Shown in pieces: positions 7,039-17,869 of a stretch of DNA of 41,727 nt. How positions within the stretch are numbered: the stretch's first letter is position 1; every line of letters starts with the position of its first letter. Origin of the DNA: Bacillus sp. 7884-1 (GTDB taxonomy: Bacteria; Bacillota; Bacilli; Bacillales; Cytobacillaceae); the NCBI RefSeq assembly GCF_002272245.1, contig NZ_NPDD01000057.1, positions 1 through 41,727 of the forward strand, in the 5' to 3' direction. The notes below the pieces were generated by a model. It had not been told where the DNA came from and searched no databases. It worked only from the letters and a program-made list of their open reading frames with translations. The translations under genes were made by a program, and so were the position numbers.

Positions 7039-8454
7039 CTATTTTAAAACATGAATTGGAGTACCCATTGCTACTTCAGCAGCTTCCATGGTGATTTCTC
7101 CTAATGTTGGGTGAGCATGAATGGTCAAGGCTAAGTCTTCGACTGTCATTCCTGCTTCAAGAGCCAACCCTAGTTCAGCAATCATATCAGATGCGCTTGC
7201 ACCGGCAATTTGCGCACCGATCAAGACACCATCTTCTTTACGTGAAACTAATTTAACAAAACCTTCTCCACTGTCTAGTGAAAGAGCACGGCCATTTGCT
7301 GCAAATGGGAACTTTGCAGAATTAACTTCAATACCTTCTTCTTTTGCTTGCGCTTCGGTATAACCTACGCTAGCAAGTTCAGGATCTGAGAAAACTACTG
7401 CAGGGATACCTAAGTAGTCAATTATAGCATTATGACCTGCTATCGCCTCTGCCGCGATTTTCCCTTCATAAGAAGCTTTGTGAGCTAATTGAGGACCTGC
7501 AACAACATCACCGATTGCATAAATATTAGTGACACTAGTTCTGCATTGATTGTCGATTTCAATCAATCCACGGTCAGTGACCTTCACACCAATTTGGTCA
7601 AGTCCCATTTCATCCGTATTTGGACGACGTCCAACCATAACAAATACGTAATCTGCTTCAATTTTCTTTTCTTCGCCTTTAACTTCAAAGGTTACAACCA
7701 CACCATTTTCAGTTTCTTCTACACCCTTAGCCATGGCCTTCGTATAGAATTCAGCACCTTTTTTCTTCATTGTTTTCTTAACAAGGGCAGCCATTTGCTT
7801 TTCAAAAACTCCTAGGCCTAAGATATCATCCGCACCCTCTAAGATTGTTACTTGAGTACCAAAGTTTGCATAGGCACCGCCAAGTTCTATTCCGATGACA
7901 CCGCCGCCGATGACTACGATTTTTTCTGGAACCTCTTGTAGATTCAATGCACCCGTTGAATTTAGTACTCGTTTTGAGTATTTAAATGTTGGCAGTTCAA
8001 TTGGACGAGAGCCTGATGCAATAATCGCATTTTTGAAGTTGTATGTTTGGGCAGAATTTTCGCCAATCACTCGTAATGAATTACCATCAACAAAGTATGC
8101 TTCGCCACGAACGATGTCAACTTTATTTCCTTTTAATAACCCCTCGACACCGCCAGTTAATTTCTTTACAATTCCAGCTTTCCAATCTTGAACCTTTGAA
8201 AAATCAACTTTCACATTTTCAGCTGTAATTCCAAATGAATCAGAGTGCTTCGCAACTTCGTATCGGTGTCCAGCAGCAATTACTGCTTTCGACGGAATAC
8301 AACCTACGTTTAAACAAACTCCGCCAATATATTCCTTTTCAACAATCGTAACTTTTTGACCTAACTGCGCTGCACGAATAGCAGCCACATATCCGCCGGG
8401 ACCAGCGCCTATGACTATAGTGTCTGTATCTATTGGAAAATCTCCTACTACCAT
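7039..8454 (-). CDS. pdhD: Dihydrolipoamide dehydrogenase, PDH E3 subunit
   Basis: 471 residues, the usual length. It reoxidises the dihydrolipoyl arm of E2 with FAD and passes electrons to NAD. Visible features are the FAD Rossmann motif GAGPGG (16-21), the redox disulfide CLNVGC (Cys47, Cys52), the NAD-binding VVIGGGVIG segment near 181-189, the GDV FAD motif near 316, and the catalytic HPTLGE with its His near the C-terminus. Starts 3 bases after the pdhC stop, with GGAGGCG upstream. E3 may also serve the 2-oxoglutarate and branched-chain complexes. Confidence 0.97.
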   Translation of the reverse strand: MVVGDFPIDTDTIVIGAGPGGYVAAIRAAQLGQKVTIVEKEYIGGVCLNVGCIPSKAVIAAGHRYEVAKHSDSFGITAENVKVDFSKVQDWKAGIVKKLTGGVEGLLKGNKVDIVRGEAYFVDGNSLRVIGENSAQTYNFKNAIIASGSRPIELPTFKYSKRVLNSTGALNLQEVPEKIVVIGGGVIGIELGGAYANFGTQVTILEGADDILGLGVFEKQMAALVKKTMKKKGAEFYTKAMAKGVEETENGVVVTFEVKGEEKKIEADYVFVMVGRRPNTDEMGLDQIGVKVTDRGLIEIDNQCRTSVTNIYAIGDVVAGPQLAHKASYEGKIAAEAIAGHNAIIDYLGIPAVVFSDPELASVGYTEAQAKEEGIEVNSAKFPFAANGRALSLDSGEGFVKLVSRKEDGVLIGAQIAGASASDMIAELGLALEAGMTVEDLALTIHAHPTLGEITMEAAEVAMGTPIHVLK

Positions 8455-8457
8455 TTG

Positions 8458-9825
8458 TTACGCCTCCATTAACAATAGTTCTGGATCGTTCAATAATCGT
8501 TTAATATGATTTAACGCATTTTGAGCAGTCGCTCCATCAATCATTCTGTGGTCAAAGCTTAATGACAATGCTAATACTGGAGCAGCTACGATTTCACCAT
8601 CACGTACGATTGGTTTTTCTGCAATTCTACCTACACCAAGGATGGCTACTTCAGGATGGTTGATAACAGGTGTAAACCATTGTCCCCCAGCAGAACCAAT
8701 ATTTGAAATCGTACAAGATGCCCCCTTCATTTCATTAGGAGCCAGTTTGCCATCACGTGCTTTTCCAGCTAATTCATTGATTTCATTTGAAATCGTAAAT
8801 ACGGATTTACGGTCTGCATCTTTAACAACTGGTACTAATAATCCTTTTTCCGTATCCGCTGCAATTCCAATATTATAATAGTGCTTATGAATAACTTCAC
8901 TTGTCGCATCATCAAGTGATGTATTTAATGCAGGGAATTCACGTAAAGCACTAGTTAACGCTTTTACGATGTATGGTAAGAAGGTTAACTTGATACCCTT
9001 AGCCGCTGCAACTTCTTTGAATTTTTTACGATGTGCAACAAGTTTGGTTACATCGATTTCATCCATAAGTGTTACGTGTGGTGCGGTATGTTTTGAATTT
9101 ACCATTGCTTTTGCAATTGCTTTTCTGATTCCGCTCATCTTCTCACGAGTTTCAGGATATTCTCCTTGTGGAATTGGAGCAGCTTTTGGAGCCGCCTCTG
9201 CCTGAGCAGCTGCTGGTGCTGGAGTTTCTGCCGCTTGTGGTGCTCCTGTAGCTGCACCGCCGCTTAAGAATGCATCAATATCACTTTTCACGATGCGACC
9301 ATTTTTACCTGAGCCAGGAACTTGTGTAATTTCCACACCTTTATCACGGGCATATTTCCGAACAGATGGCATAGAAATAATTTTGCGATTAGGGTCTACT
9401 TCCACTTGTCCTTGTGGTTGTGTCACACCAATACCATAAGCAGGTGGTGCCGGTGGTGGTGTTACAGGAGCATCTTGCACTGCAGCAGGTGCTGGAGCAG
9501 CTGGTGCTGCTGTTTCTTGCTTCGGTGCCTCTTCAGTATGATCGTCACCTTTAAATTGCAGGTTTTCATATCCTGGAGCATCAAATGTTACTAGAACCTG
9601 TCCTACAGTAGCTACAGTTCCTTCTGCTACTTTCACTTCAATAACAGATCCTTCAACAGGAGATGGAATTTCAACGACTGCTTTATCATTTTGGATTTCG
9701 CAAAGGATATCATCTTCTTGGACTTTATCACCTGGCTTTATGAACCATTTAACAATCTCGCCTTCATGAATACCTTCACCAATGTCAGGCATTTTAAATT
9801 GGAATGTGGTTGCGGTTGCGCTCAC
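8458..9825 (-). CDS. pdhC: Dihydrolipoamide acetyltransferase, PDH E2 subunit
   Basis: 455 residues with the full E2 layout. One lipoyl domain (about 7-80, lipoyl-lysine Lys48 in the NDKA motif), an Ala/Pro-rich flexible linker (about 100-135), a peripheral subunit-binding domain (150-187), a second Ala/Pro linker, then the catalytic acetyltransferase domain ending in DHRMIDG (His426). It transfers the acetyl group from E1 to CoA and forms the complex core. GTG start at 9825 with AGGAGG 10 bases upstream. The single lipoyl domain is typical of Bacillus. Confidence 0.97.
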   Translation of the reverse strand: MSATATTFQFKMPDIGEGIHEGEIVKWFIKPGDKVQEDDILCEIQNDKAVVEIPSPVEGSVIEVKVAEGTVATVGQVLVTFDAPGYENLQFKGDDHTEEAPKQETAAPAAPAPAAVQDAPVTPPPAPPAYGIGVTQPQGQVEVDPNRKIISMPSVRKYARDKGVEITQVPGSGKNGRIVKSDIDAFLSGGAATGAPQAAETPAPAAAQAEAAPKAAPIPQGEYPETREKMSGIRKAIAKAMVNSKHTAPHVTLMDEIDVTKLVAHRKKFKEVAAAKGIKLTFLPYIVKALTSALREFPALNTSLDDATSEVIHKHYYNIGIAADTEKGLLVPVVKDADRKSVFTISNEINELAGKARDGKLAPNEMKGASCTISNIGSAGGQWFTPVINHPEVAILGVGRIAEKPIVRDGEIVAAPVLALSLSFDHRMIDGATAQNALNHIKRLLNDPELLLMEA

Positions 9826-9874
9826 TGCGATTCATCCTCCTATTTATGCATATTTTCGAACGTTCAAATATAAG

Positions 9875-9903
9875 AAAAAGCGGGAAACAGGAATCCTATT
9901 CCC
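9875..9903 (-). terminator. Intra-operon hairpin between pdhB and pdhC
   Basis: On the minus strand GGGAA-TAGG-ATT-CCT-G-TTTCCC forms a two-part stem followed by GCTTTTTCTTAT, resembling an intrinsic terminator. It could lower downstream expression or protect the upstream 3' end. Confidence 0.5.
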
Positions 9904-9912
9904 CATCTTTCA

Positions 9913-10890
9913 TTAGAAATTTAATACTTTTTTAGCTGTTTCAATTACATCTTTATAGTTTGGAAGCCAAGCTGCTTCAGCCTGCGGGAAAGGATAAATA
10001 GTGTCTGGCGCTGCTACACGCAATACAGGTGCTTCTAAACTTAAAATAGCACGATCACTAATTTCAGCCACAACATTTGCCCCAACACCAGCTTGCTTTT
10101 GTGCTTCTTGAACCACAATTGCACGCCCTGTTTTTTCAACAGAAGCAATGATTGTTTCAATATCGATTGGGCTAACCGTACGCAAGTCAATAACTTCAGC
10201 AGAAAAGCCTTCTTTTGCTAATTCTTCAGCTGCTTTCAATGACTCATGAACCATCGCACCGTAAGTAATAATCGAAATATCAGTACCTTCTCGTTTCACA
10301 TCCGCTTTTCCAAGTGGAATTGTATATTCACCTTCAGGAACTTCTTGACGGAAAGAACGGTATAATTTCATATGCTCAAGGAAAATAACTGGATCATTAT
10401 CGCGAATAGATGAAATTAGTAAACCTTTGGCGTCATAAGGTGTTGACGGAATAACTACCTTTAAGCCAGGTTGTTGTGCCATTAAGCCTTCCAAGCTATC
10501 AGCGTGCATGTCTGGAGTATGTACGCCCCCTCCAAATGGTGAACGGAATGTTATTGGAGCATTGAATTTGCCTCCAGTACGATAACGAAGACGAGCCGCT
10601 TGACCAGAAATAGAATCCATTACTTCATAAACAAAGCCAAAGAATTGGATTTCCGGAACGGGACGGAAGCCCTGTAAGCTCAGACCAACTGCCAAACCGC
10701 CAATTCCTGATTCTGCAAGTGGTGTGTCAAATACACGATCTTCACCAAATTCATTTTGCAGCCCTTCCGTTGCACGGAAAACACCGCCGTTTACGCCAAC
10801 ATCTTCCCCGAATACTAATACATTCGGATCATTTTTCAGTTCTACACGCATTGCATCTGTAATTGCTTGAATCATAGTCATTTGAGCCAT
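9913..10890 (-). CDS. pdhB: Pyruvate dehydrogenase E1 component, beta subunit
   Basis: 325 residues, the normal E1-beta length. It pairs with PdhA to form the thiamine-pyrophosphate decarboxylase. The [18 protein letters not shown] segment near 27-44, the [15 protein letters not shown] motif near 55-69 and the C-terminal transketolase domain are all typical. It starts 3 bases after the pdhA stop with AAAGGAG inside the end of pdhA, so translation is likely coupled. An 87-base gap with a hairpin separates it from pdhC. Confidence 0.97.
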   Translation of the reverse strand: MAQMTMIQAITDAMRVELKNDPNVLVFGEDVGVNGGVFRATEGLQNEFGEDRVFDTPLAESGIGGLAVGLSLQGFRPVPEIQFFGFVYEVMDSISGQAARLRYRTGGKFNAPITFRSPFGGGVHTPDMHADSLEGLMAQQPGLKVVIPSTPYDAKGLLISSIRDNDPVIFLEHMKLYRSFRQEVPEGEYTIPLGKADVKREGTDISIITYGAMVHESLKAAEELAKEGFSAEVIDLRTVSPIDIETIIASVEKTGRAIVVQEAQKQAGVGANVVAEISDRAILSLEAPVLRVAAPDTIYPFPQAEAAWLPNYKDVIETAKKVLNF

Positions 10891-10893
10891 GGC

Positions 10894-12319
<1,426 letters not shown>

Positions 12320-12350
12320 AAAAAATCGACCATGGCAGCCGACTTTTTTC
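12320..12350 (-). terminator. Terminator after ykyA
   Basis: On the minus strand TCGGC-TGCCATG-GTCGA forms a 5-bp stem flanked by A-run and nine T, directly after the ykyA stop. Confidence 0.6.
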
Positions 12351-13019
12351 TTACTTCTCATCATTTAGATTTAGACCTGATTCTTTGTAAAATTTAAGCT
12401 TCTTCTCATTATATTGTGCTGTTAAATCATTGAATTCTTCATTTGCATCCAGTACCTTTTGATAGGTAGAATTTAAATCCGCAACTTGTGCTTCAAGCTT
12501 GTCGTAAGAAATACTTTCCTCTTTAAGCATTAGATATAATTCTTTATCACGATCTAGTGCACTTGAATATTCCTTTGAAAGCCTATTATGTAATTGGTAT
12601 CTTTTCTTCATTATTTTCGATAAATCTTCTGCTTTATCCTTTTGTTCAGAATCCTTTATATTACTTATTATTTCTTCAGCTTTCTTAAATTCCGTTTTAG
12701 AAGCATTTATACTGTCAATTTCCAGTTGTAAATGGTTTTTCCTTTTTTCAATAATCGAAAGAGCTTCGTCAGAAAGTGTGACAATCTTTTCATGCTGCTT
12801 CATCCCTAAAGTCATAATTTCATTATAAATTTCCTTTTCTTGCCTTTCTAACTCTACTAGCGGTTCTTGCTGCTCTTCAAATTCTTTCTCTGCATCCACA
12901 ACATTTTCTAACACTTGATACAGCTTTTCAGTTGAATACTCATTGCTATTGCAGCCAGTTAATAAGAAACCACTAATTACTACCGCTAAAATAATTCGTG
13001 TAATTCTAATAATAGACAA
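12351..13019 (-). CDS. ykyA: Coiled-coil lipoprotein YkyA
   Basis: 222 residues. A short N-terminal hydrophobic signal ends in the lipobox LTGC (Cys23), so it should be lipid-anchored on the outer face of the membrane. The rest is long, Glu/Lys-rich helix predicted to be coiled coil. It matches YkyA (annotated as a putative cell-wall binding lipoprotein), which also lies between def and pdhA in B. subtilis. TTG start at 13019 with AAGGGGG upstream. Function is unknown. Confidence 0.88.
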   Translation of the reverse strand: MSIIRITRIILAVVISGFLLTGCNSNEYSTEKLYQVLENVVDAEKEFEEQQEPLVELERQEKEIYNEIMTLGMKQHEKIVTLSDEALSIIEKRKNHLQLEIDSINASKTEFKKAEEIISNIKDSEQKDKAEDLSKIMKKRYQLHNRLSKEYSSALDRDKELYLMLKEESISYDKLEAQVADLNSTYQKVLDANEEFNDLTAQYNEKKLKFYKESGLNLNDEK

Positions 13020-13204
13020 GTCGCAACCCCCTTACTGATTACAATTCCTACTATATCTATACTTCTTATTTTTGACAATATCCATTGGAAATTCTCTAAC
13101 ATTAATCAGAATAATTGTTGATACTTACAATTAACTTTTGAGGAATAGTCTGATAGACTAATGAATATCAATATCTTTAGTTTATAAACAGGAGTGAATC
13201 AATC

Positions 13205-13759
13205 ATGTTAATGATGGATGATATCATTCGAGACGGCCATCCTACACTAAGAAAAGTAGCAGTTGAAGTACCTATGCCGCCATCGGAGGAAGACAGAAAA
13301 ATACTTGAAAGCCTTTTAGAATATGTAAAGAATAGTCAAAATCCTGAAGTTTCTTTACAAAATGGATTACGGCCTGGAATCGGTTTAGCTGCACCACAGA
13401 TAAACGTTTCCAAGCGCATGATTGCCATTCACCTCCATGACGACAAAGGCAGCTTGTATAGTTACGGATTGTATAATCCCAAAATTGTCAGCCATTCAGT
13501 AGAAAAAGCCTATTTAGTTTCTGGGGAAGGCTGTCTTTCTGTAGATGAAGACATTCCAGGTTACGTAGAGAGGTTTGCTCGAATTACTGTGAAAGGAATT
13601 TCGCTAGAAGGAGAAGAGGTGAAGCTTCGCCTAAAGGGTCTCCCAGCCATTTGCTTTCAACATGAAATTGACCATTTAAACGGAATTATGTTTTATGATC
13701 ATATTAATAAAAAAGACCCTTTTAAACCAATTGAGGGTGCAATCGCAATCGAAAGATAA
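13205..13759 (+). CDS. def: Peptide deformylase (DefB type)
   Basis: 184 residues, exactly the length of the B. subtilis YkrB/DefB enzyme, which removes formyl from nascent N-termini at the ribosome. All three active-site motifs are present: GIGLAAPQ (58-65), EGCLS with metal ligand Cys110, and HEIDH with His153, Glu154 and His157. It is the longer Gram-positive type 2 form. ATG at 13205 has AGGAGTG about 9 bases upstream. Monocistronic with a strong terminator, divergent from ykyA. Confidence 0.96.
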   Translation: MLMMDDIIRDGHPTLRKVAVEVPMPPSEEDRKILESLLEYVKNSQNPEVSLQNGLRPGIGLAAPQINVSKRMIAIHLHDDKGSLYSYGLYNPKIVSHSVEKAYLVSGEGCLSVDEDIPGYVERFARITVKGISLEGEEVKLRLKGLPAICFQHEIDHLNGIMFYDHINKKDPFKPIEGAIAIER

Positions 13760-13760
13760 A

Positions 13761-13797
13761 AAAGGCGCAAGTGCTCCCTGGCTCTTGCGCTTTTTTT
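13761..13797 (+). terminator. Terminator after def
   Basis: GCGCAAG (13765-13771) / CTTGCGC (13784-13790) stem followed by seven T, with A-run before; may also act on convergent ykrA. Confidence 0.88.
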
Positions 13798-13802
13798 ACT
13801 AT

Positions 13803-14573
13803 TTAAATGAGTTGTAATTCCTTCAATCCATTCCAAATGCCATCTTCCGATACATCGGTAGTAACCAAATTTGCAAGTGCCTTAGCCTCTTGAACACCAT
13901 TCCCCATTGCAACTCCAGTTCCAACCGCTTTAAGCATTTCTAAATCATTCAAGCCATCACCAAATGCATAAACATCTTTCAAGTCAAACCCTAATCTGTC
14001 AATCATTTTCTTTATCCCTTCAGCTTTAGATCCACCTTTAGGTAAAATATCAACTGAATAGGGATGCCATCTTATAAAATCAAATTCAGGGAAATTTTCA
14101 AAGTAGAACTTTTCCTCGTTTTCTTTACAAAAAAGTAAGGATTGGTAAATCTCATTGTCGATAAAGAAAGATTTGTCCTCATCAGGATGTGGAAATAATA
14201 AGCTGCCCATACTAGTTTCAATATATGAATGGTAATGGGTAGTAGCCTTCATGGTTAATTCATTCATAAATATCAATGGATGTTCGTTCGTCTTTGTATC
14301 CAGTAGAAATCTTTCTAACTCAGATTGTTTCAGCGGATTCTTATAAATCGCTTCGTTTTCAAACACAACATATTGCCCATTAAAACTCACATAAGAATCT
14401 ATATCCAGCTCTTTTTTTAAGCTTGTAAACATAAATGGCGCTCTACCGGTTGCAATCGCTACAAATACACCATTCTCCTTTAATAATTGGATTGCTTTTT
14501 TTGTACTCCTTGGGAGTTTTTTTTCTTGATCAAGCAATGTTCCGTCTATATCAAAGAAAACAATTTTTTTCAT
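13803..14573 (-). CDS. ykrA: HAD-superfamily Cof-type phosphatase YkrA
   Basis: 256 residues. HAD motif I is FFDIDGTLL (Asp8 nucleophile, Asp10), motif II is in VAIATGRAP near 40, and motif III/IV is GDGLNDLEML near 208, with the large C2b cap between them, as in the Cof/YkrA family of sugar-phosphate or pyridoxal-phosphate phosphatases. Length equals B. subtilis YkrA. ATG at 14573 with a GAGGAGT site upstream. The substrate is not known. Convergent with def. Confidence 0.92.
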   Translation of the reverse strand: MKKIVFFDIDGTLLDQEKKLPRSTKKAIQLLKENGVFVAIATGRAPFMFTSLKKELDIDSYVSFNGQYVVFENEAIYKNPLKQSELERFLLDTKTNEHPLIFMNELTMKATTHYHSYIETSMGSLLFPHPDEDKSFFIDNEIYQSLLFCKENEEKFYFENFPEFDFIRWHPYSVDILPKGGSKAEGIKKMIDRLGFDLKDVYAFGDGLNDLEMLKAVGTGVAMGNGVQEAKALANLVTTDVSEDGIWNGLKELQLI

Positions 14574-14785
14574 ATAATTCTAACTCCTCTTTGCTTTTTC
14601 AATTATGATTAAGCTTTACAATAATTTCTCAAATAAACACTAATCATAAGAAGAATAATTGTCAATTTATTAAACTTTCTTCATTCTGCCATGTTTATCC
14701 ATGAAAGATTTCTTGTTTATTCCATATAATATTAGTATAAAAATCCCTAAATAAAAAAAAATCTACAATATCTATCATGGCTTGC

Positions 14786-14813
14786 TTTACATTGGACAAG
14801 GATCGTTTAAAAT
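14786..14813 (+). promoter_or_regulatory. Candidate promoter of the 23-residue ORF
   Basis: TTTACA (14786-14791), 16-base spacer, TAAAAT (14808-14813); predicted start near 14820, just before the ribosome-binding site. Confidence 0.5.
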
Positions 14814-14836
14814 AGGAAGTAAGGAGATGATCCACT

Positions 14837-14908
14837 ATGTTAAAGAAGCTAAGAAAGAAGCTCTTAAAACAGTGGAAAGATTTACTACGAAAAAAATCAA
14901 TTGCTTAA
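14837..14908 (+). CDS. Unrecognised 23-residue cationic amphipathic micropeptide
   Basis: Encodes MLKKLRKKLLKQWKDLLRKK followed by SIA. Ten Lys/Arg against one Asp give a net charge of about +9, and Leu/Trp at positions 2, 5, 9, 10, 13, 16 and 17 would line one face of a helix, so it may bind membrane or nucleic acid. The ATG at 14837 has a strong AAGGAGATG site (14821-14829), a candidate promoter ends 23 bases upstream, and a hairpin terminator starts 15 bases after the stop, giving a complete mini transcription unit. The longer overlapping frame (14782-14967) runs through that hairpin and lacks a suitable start. I do not recognise a family. A leader-peptide role for rpoY-rnjA is unlikely because of the terminator. 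Confidence 0.6.
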   Translation: MLKKLRKKLLKQWKDLLRKKSIA

Positions 14909-14922
14909 CAACAACTTTTTTC

Positions 14923-14955
14923 GAGCCCTTCAAACTTGCGAAGGGCTCATTCCTT
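14923..14955 (+). terminator. Terminator after the micropeptide ORF
   Basis: Perfect 9-bp stem GAGCCCTTC (14923-14931) / GAAGGGCTC (14940-14948) with an 8-base loop and an imperfect T-tract (ATTCCTTATT). Confidence 0.7.
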
Positions 14956-15062
14956 ATTGTAAATTGATTATCAGCGTATTTATTTACATATTTTTCTATA
15001 AGCCCAAATGCTTACTTTTTAGGCGAAAAGTGAAATTAAATGAAAAAAATGTAATTATTTAA

Positions 15063-15068
15063 TATAAT
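15063..15068 (+). promoter_or_regulatory. -10 element of the rpoY-rnjA operon
   Basis: TATAAT 36 bases before rpoY; the region 17-18 bases upstream reads ATGAAA, a weak -35. Confidence 0.45.
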
Positions 15069-15103
15069 AGAAAAAGTCACGATCGATTAAGGAGCGATTT
15101 ATT

Positions 15104-15313
15104 ATGGTATTTAAAGTTTATTTTCAAGAAAGAATTACCGAAGTCCCTGTAAGAGAAAAAACAAAGGTTCTCTATGTGGAGGGAGAATCTGTTAGAGATG
15201 TCCGCAAGAAAATTGCAGATCGGGGATATAACGTTGAATTAGTACAACAAGTGACAGGAGCATTTTTAGAATATGAACAACAAAATGAAGATTATAAAGT
15301 ATTGGAGATTTGA
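15104..15313 (+). CDS. rpoY: RNA polymerase epsilon subunit RpoY
   Basis: 69 residues, matching RpoY (formerly YkzG, DUF1447), a small Firmicutes RNA polymerase subunit resembling the phage T7 Gp2 inhibitor in fold. The start MVFKVYFQERITEVPVREKT is diagnostic. AAGGAGCG lies before the ATG. It is 6 bases upstream of rnjA, an arrangement conserved in Bacillus, so the two are co-transcribed and probably translationally coupled. Confidence 0.95.
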   Translation: MVFKVYFQERITEVPVREKTKVLYVEGESVRDVRKKIADRGYNVELVQQVTGAFLEYEQQNEDYKVLEI

Positions 15314-15319
15314 TAATTT

Positions 15320-16987
15320 ATGAAATTTGTAAAAAATGACCAAACTGCCGTTTTTGCCTTAGGTGGTTTGGGCGAAATTGGAAAAAACACATATGCAGTA
15401 CAATTTCAGGATGAAATAATATTAATCGATGCTGGAATTAAATTTCCAGAGGACGAGCTATTAGGAATTGATTATGTTATCCCGGATTACACCTATTTAG
15501 TCAAAAATGAAGACAAGATAAAAGGATTATTTATTACTCACGGACACGAGGACCATATTGGCGGGATTCCTTATTTACTGAGAGAAGTAAATATTCCAAT
15601 CTATGGCGGGAAACTTGCTTTAGGATTAATTAAAAATAAACTAGAAGAGCATGGTCTCTTAAGGACTGCAAAACTAATTCCCATTCAAGAAGACGATGTG
15701 ATAAAATTCCGCAAAACGTCTGTTTCTTTTTTCCGAACAACACACAGTATTCCTGATTCTTATGGAATTGTCGTAAAGACACCTCCAGGACAAGTTGTTC
15801 ATACAGGGGACTTTAAATTCGACTTTACACCGGTAGGTGAACCTGCAAATTTAACGAAGATGGCAGAAATCGGTAAAGAAGGTGTATTGTGCTTACTTTC
15901 AGATAGTACAAACAGCGAAATTCCTGAATTCACAATGTCTGAAAGACTTGTTGGTGAAAGCATTGATGATATTTTCCGAAAGGTCTCAGGACGGATTATA
16001 TTCGCAACCTTTGCATCTAATATCTATAGGCTGCAACAAGTTGTGGAGGCTGCAGTTGCAAATGGAAGAAAAGTAGCCGTTTTTGGTCGAAGTATGGAAT
16101 CAGCCATTAATATAGGTCAAGAATTAGGATATATTGTTGCACCAAAAGAGACATTTATTGAAGCGAATCAAATTAATCGACTTCCTGCAGATAAAGTTAC
16201 AATTCTTTGTACTGGAAGCCAAGGTGAAGCTATGGCAGCCTTATCTAGAATTGCTAATGGTACTCACAGACAAATACAAATTATCCCGGGCGATACAGTG
16301 GTATTCTCATCTTCACCTATTCCAGGGAACACGATCAGTGTAAACCGGACCATCAACATGTTATTTAGAGCAGGAGCTGAAGTTGTTCACGGGAAACTAA
16401 GCAACATTCATACCTCCGGTCACGGTGGTCAAGAGGAACAAAAGTTAATGCTGCGCTTAATAAAGCCAAAATTCTTTATGCCGATTCACGGTGAATATAG
16501 AATGCAAAGAATGCATGCCAAGCTTGCTGTCGACTGTGGTGTGGAAGAAGAAAATTGTTTTATCATGGATAATGGTGAAGTATTAGCACTTTCTGAGAAC
16601 AGTGCGCAAGTAGCAGGGAAAATTCCTTCCGGCTCCGTTTATATTGATGGAAGCGGTATTGGCGATATTGGGAATATTGTTTTACGTGACAGGAGAATCC
16701 TTTCGGAAGAAGGATTGGTCGTTGTGGTGGTCAGTATTAATATGAAAGACTTTAAAATCGCTTCAGGACCTGATCTTATTTCTAGAGGGTTTGTCTATAT
16801 GAGAGAATCTGGTGATTTAATTAACGACGCTCAAAATCTGATTACGAAGCATTTAAATAAAGTAATGGAACGCAAAACAAGTCAATGGTCAGAAATTAAA
16901 AATGAAATTACTGATACCTTAGCACCATTCCTTTACGAAAAAACAAAGCGCAGACCAATGATTTTACCTATCATTATGGAAGTATAA
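15320..16987 (+). CDS. rnjA: Ribonuclease J1
   Basis: 555 residues, the normal length. A beta-CASP metallo-beta-lactamase with HGHEDH at 74-79 binding two zinc ions, the beta-CASP domain in the middle, and the C-terminal domain ending MILPIIMEV. It has 5'-3' exonuclease and endonuclease activity in mRNA turnover and rRNA maturation. It starts 6 bases after rpoY. The neighbouring SR1P locus matters because B. subtilis SR1P promotes GapA binding to this enzyme. Confidence 0.97.
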   Translation: MKFVKNDQTAVFALGGLGEIGKNTYAVQFQDEIILIDAGIKFPEDELLGIDYVIPDYTYLVKNEDKIKGLFITHGHEDHIGGIPYLLREVNIPIYGGKLALGLIKNKLEEHGLLRTAKLIPIQEDDVIKFRKTSVSFFRTTHSIPDSYGIVVKTPPGQVVHTGDFKFDFTPVGEPANLTKMAEIGKEGVLCLLSDSTNSEIPEFTMSERLVGESIDDIFRKVSGRIIFATFASNIYRLQQVVEAAVANGRKVAVFGRSMESAINIGQELGYIVAPKETFIEANQINRLPADKVTILCTGSQGEAMAALSRIANGTHRQIQIIPGDTVVFSSSPIPGNTISVNRTINMLFRAGAEVVHGKLSNIHTSGHGGQEEQKLMLRLIKPKFFMPIHGEYRMQRMHAKLAVDCGVEEENCFIMDNGEVLALSENSAQVAGKIPSGSVYIDGSGIGDIGNIVLRDRRILSEEGLVVVVVSINMKDFKIASGPDLISRGFVYMRESGDLINDAQNLITKHLNKVMERKTSQWSEIKNEITDTLAPFLYEKTKRRPMILPIIMEV

Positions 16988-16990
16988 GAA

Positions 16991-17025
16991 AAAGGAAGCG
17001 CCTTTTAGGCGTTTCCTCTTTTTTT
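16991..17025. terminator. Bidirectional terminator downstream of rnjA
   Basis: AGGAAGCGCC (16993-17002) / GGCGTTTCCT (17008-17017) followed by CTTTTTTT on plus; minus exit is TTTTTCTT, so it can also end ktrC transcripts. Confidence 0.88.
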
Positions 17026-17049
17026 GTTGTCTTTTTATCAATTTTAAAA

Positions 17050-17099
17050 TGATGAGAGCCCGTAATCTAATTAAAAGTGATGATGTGATCACTCATAAG
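17050..17099 (-). repeat. Interspersed repeat, copy B
   Basis: On the minus strand reads CTTATGAGTGATCAC ... CGGGCTCTCATC, matching 2331-2380 at 38 of 50 positions with no gap. It lies downstream of ktrC in the sense direction, before the terminator at 16991-17025. Confidence 0.65.
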
Positions 17100-17105
17100 G
17101 ATGAT

Positions 17106-17141
17106 GCGGAAGCGCCTATATAGGGCGCTTCCGCTTTTCTT
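17106..17141 (+). terminator. Strong hairpin at the 3' end of ktrC, plus-strand terminator geometry
   Basis: GCGGAAGCGCC (17106-17116) pairs perfectly with GGCGCTTCCGC (17124-17134), followed by TTTTCTT on the plus strand only. On the ktrC strand it has no T-tract, so there it would act only as a 3'-end hairpin. Confidence 0.7.
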
Positions 17142-17799
17142 ATTGCATTACCTTTCTCTCAAACCGATCGATGTCTTCATCGGTACCAATAACAATTAAT
17201 ACATCATTCGCTTGGATATCTTCATTTGCCTTTGGAGACACGATGATATCCATGCCTCTTTTAATCGCAACAATATTTAACCCATATTTCTTTCGAATGT
17301 CTAAATCAATGATGGTATGACCTCTTATCTTACTGTTTGCTACAATTTCAACAATACTATGTTCATCGGATAACTCTAGATAATCTAACACACTGCTTGA
17401 AGCCATATTGTGAGCAATTCTTCTACCCATATCTCTTTCAGGATGAACAACTTTATCTGCACCAATTTTCACAAGTACTTTTTCATGATAATCATTCTGG
17501 GCTTTAACGGTTATATGAGTTACTCCTAGCTCCTTTAAAATCAAAGTGGTTAAAATACTCGATTGAATATCATCACCGATTGCGACGATTACATGATCAA
17601 AATTACGAATACCGAGGCTCTTTAGGACTGCCTCATCCGTTGTATCTCCGACAGCAGCATGAGAGGCAATCATGGCGTATGCATTTACTCTTTCTTCGTT
17701 TTTATCAATTGCGAGCACCTCAAAACCTTCATCAGAAAGAGTTCGGCAAATACTCCCGCCAAATCGACCTAATCCTATTACTGCAAAATTCTTCCTCAC
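17140..17799 (-). CDS. ktrC: Potassium uptake regulatory subunit KtrC
   Basis: 219 residues. RCK_N (Rossmann GLGRFGGS at 9-16, NAD/ATP binding) occupies about 1-135 and RCK_C about 140-219. It is the cytoplasmic gating ring for a KtrD-type potassium channel; in Bacillus KtrC binds ATP/ADP, and c-di-AMP through RCK_C. It corresponds to YkqB, also next to rnjA in B. subtilis. GTG start at 17799 with GGGGGA upstream. The partner membrane subunit is not in the window. KtrA is the close paralogue, but context favours KtrC. Confidence 0.93.
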   Translation of the reverse strand: MRKNFAVIGLGRFGGSICRTLSDEGFEVLAIDKNEERVNAYAMIASHAAVGDTTDEAVLKSLGIRNFDHVIVAIGDDIQSSILTTLILKELGVTHITVKAQNDYHEKVLVKIGADKVVHPERDMGRRIAHNMASSSVLDYLELSDEHSIVEIVANSKIRGHTIIDLDIRKKYGLNIVAIKRGMDIIVSPKANEDIQANDVLIVIGTDEDIDRFERKVMQ

Positions 17800-17869
17800 T
17801 ACTATTCCCCCACAAAAATCAATTATCCATTTTCATTTTAGCATATCCAATTTAGTTGAATGTACTAAT

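Noticed and set aside
9322..9594. 90-codon plus-strand frame rich in Trp and Cys
   Set aside because: It is the complement of the Ala/Pro linkers of pdhC; no independent signals.
14782..14967. 61-codon frame overlapping the micropeptide
   Set aside because: It has no ribosome-binding site, reads through the terminator hairpin, and the strong ribosome-binding site belongs to the other frame.
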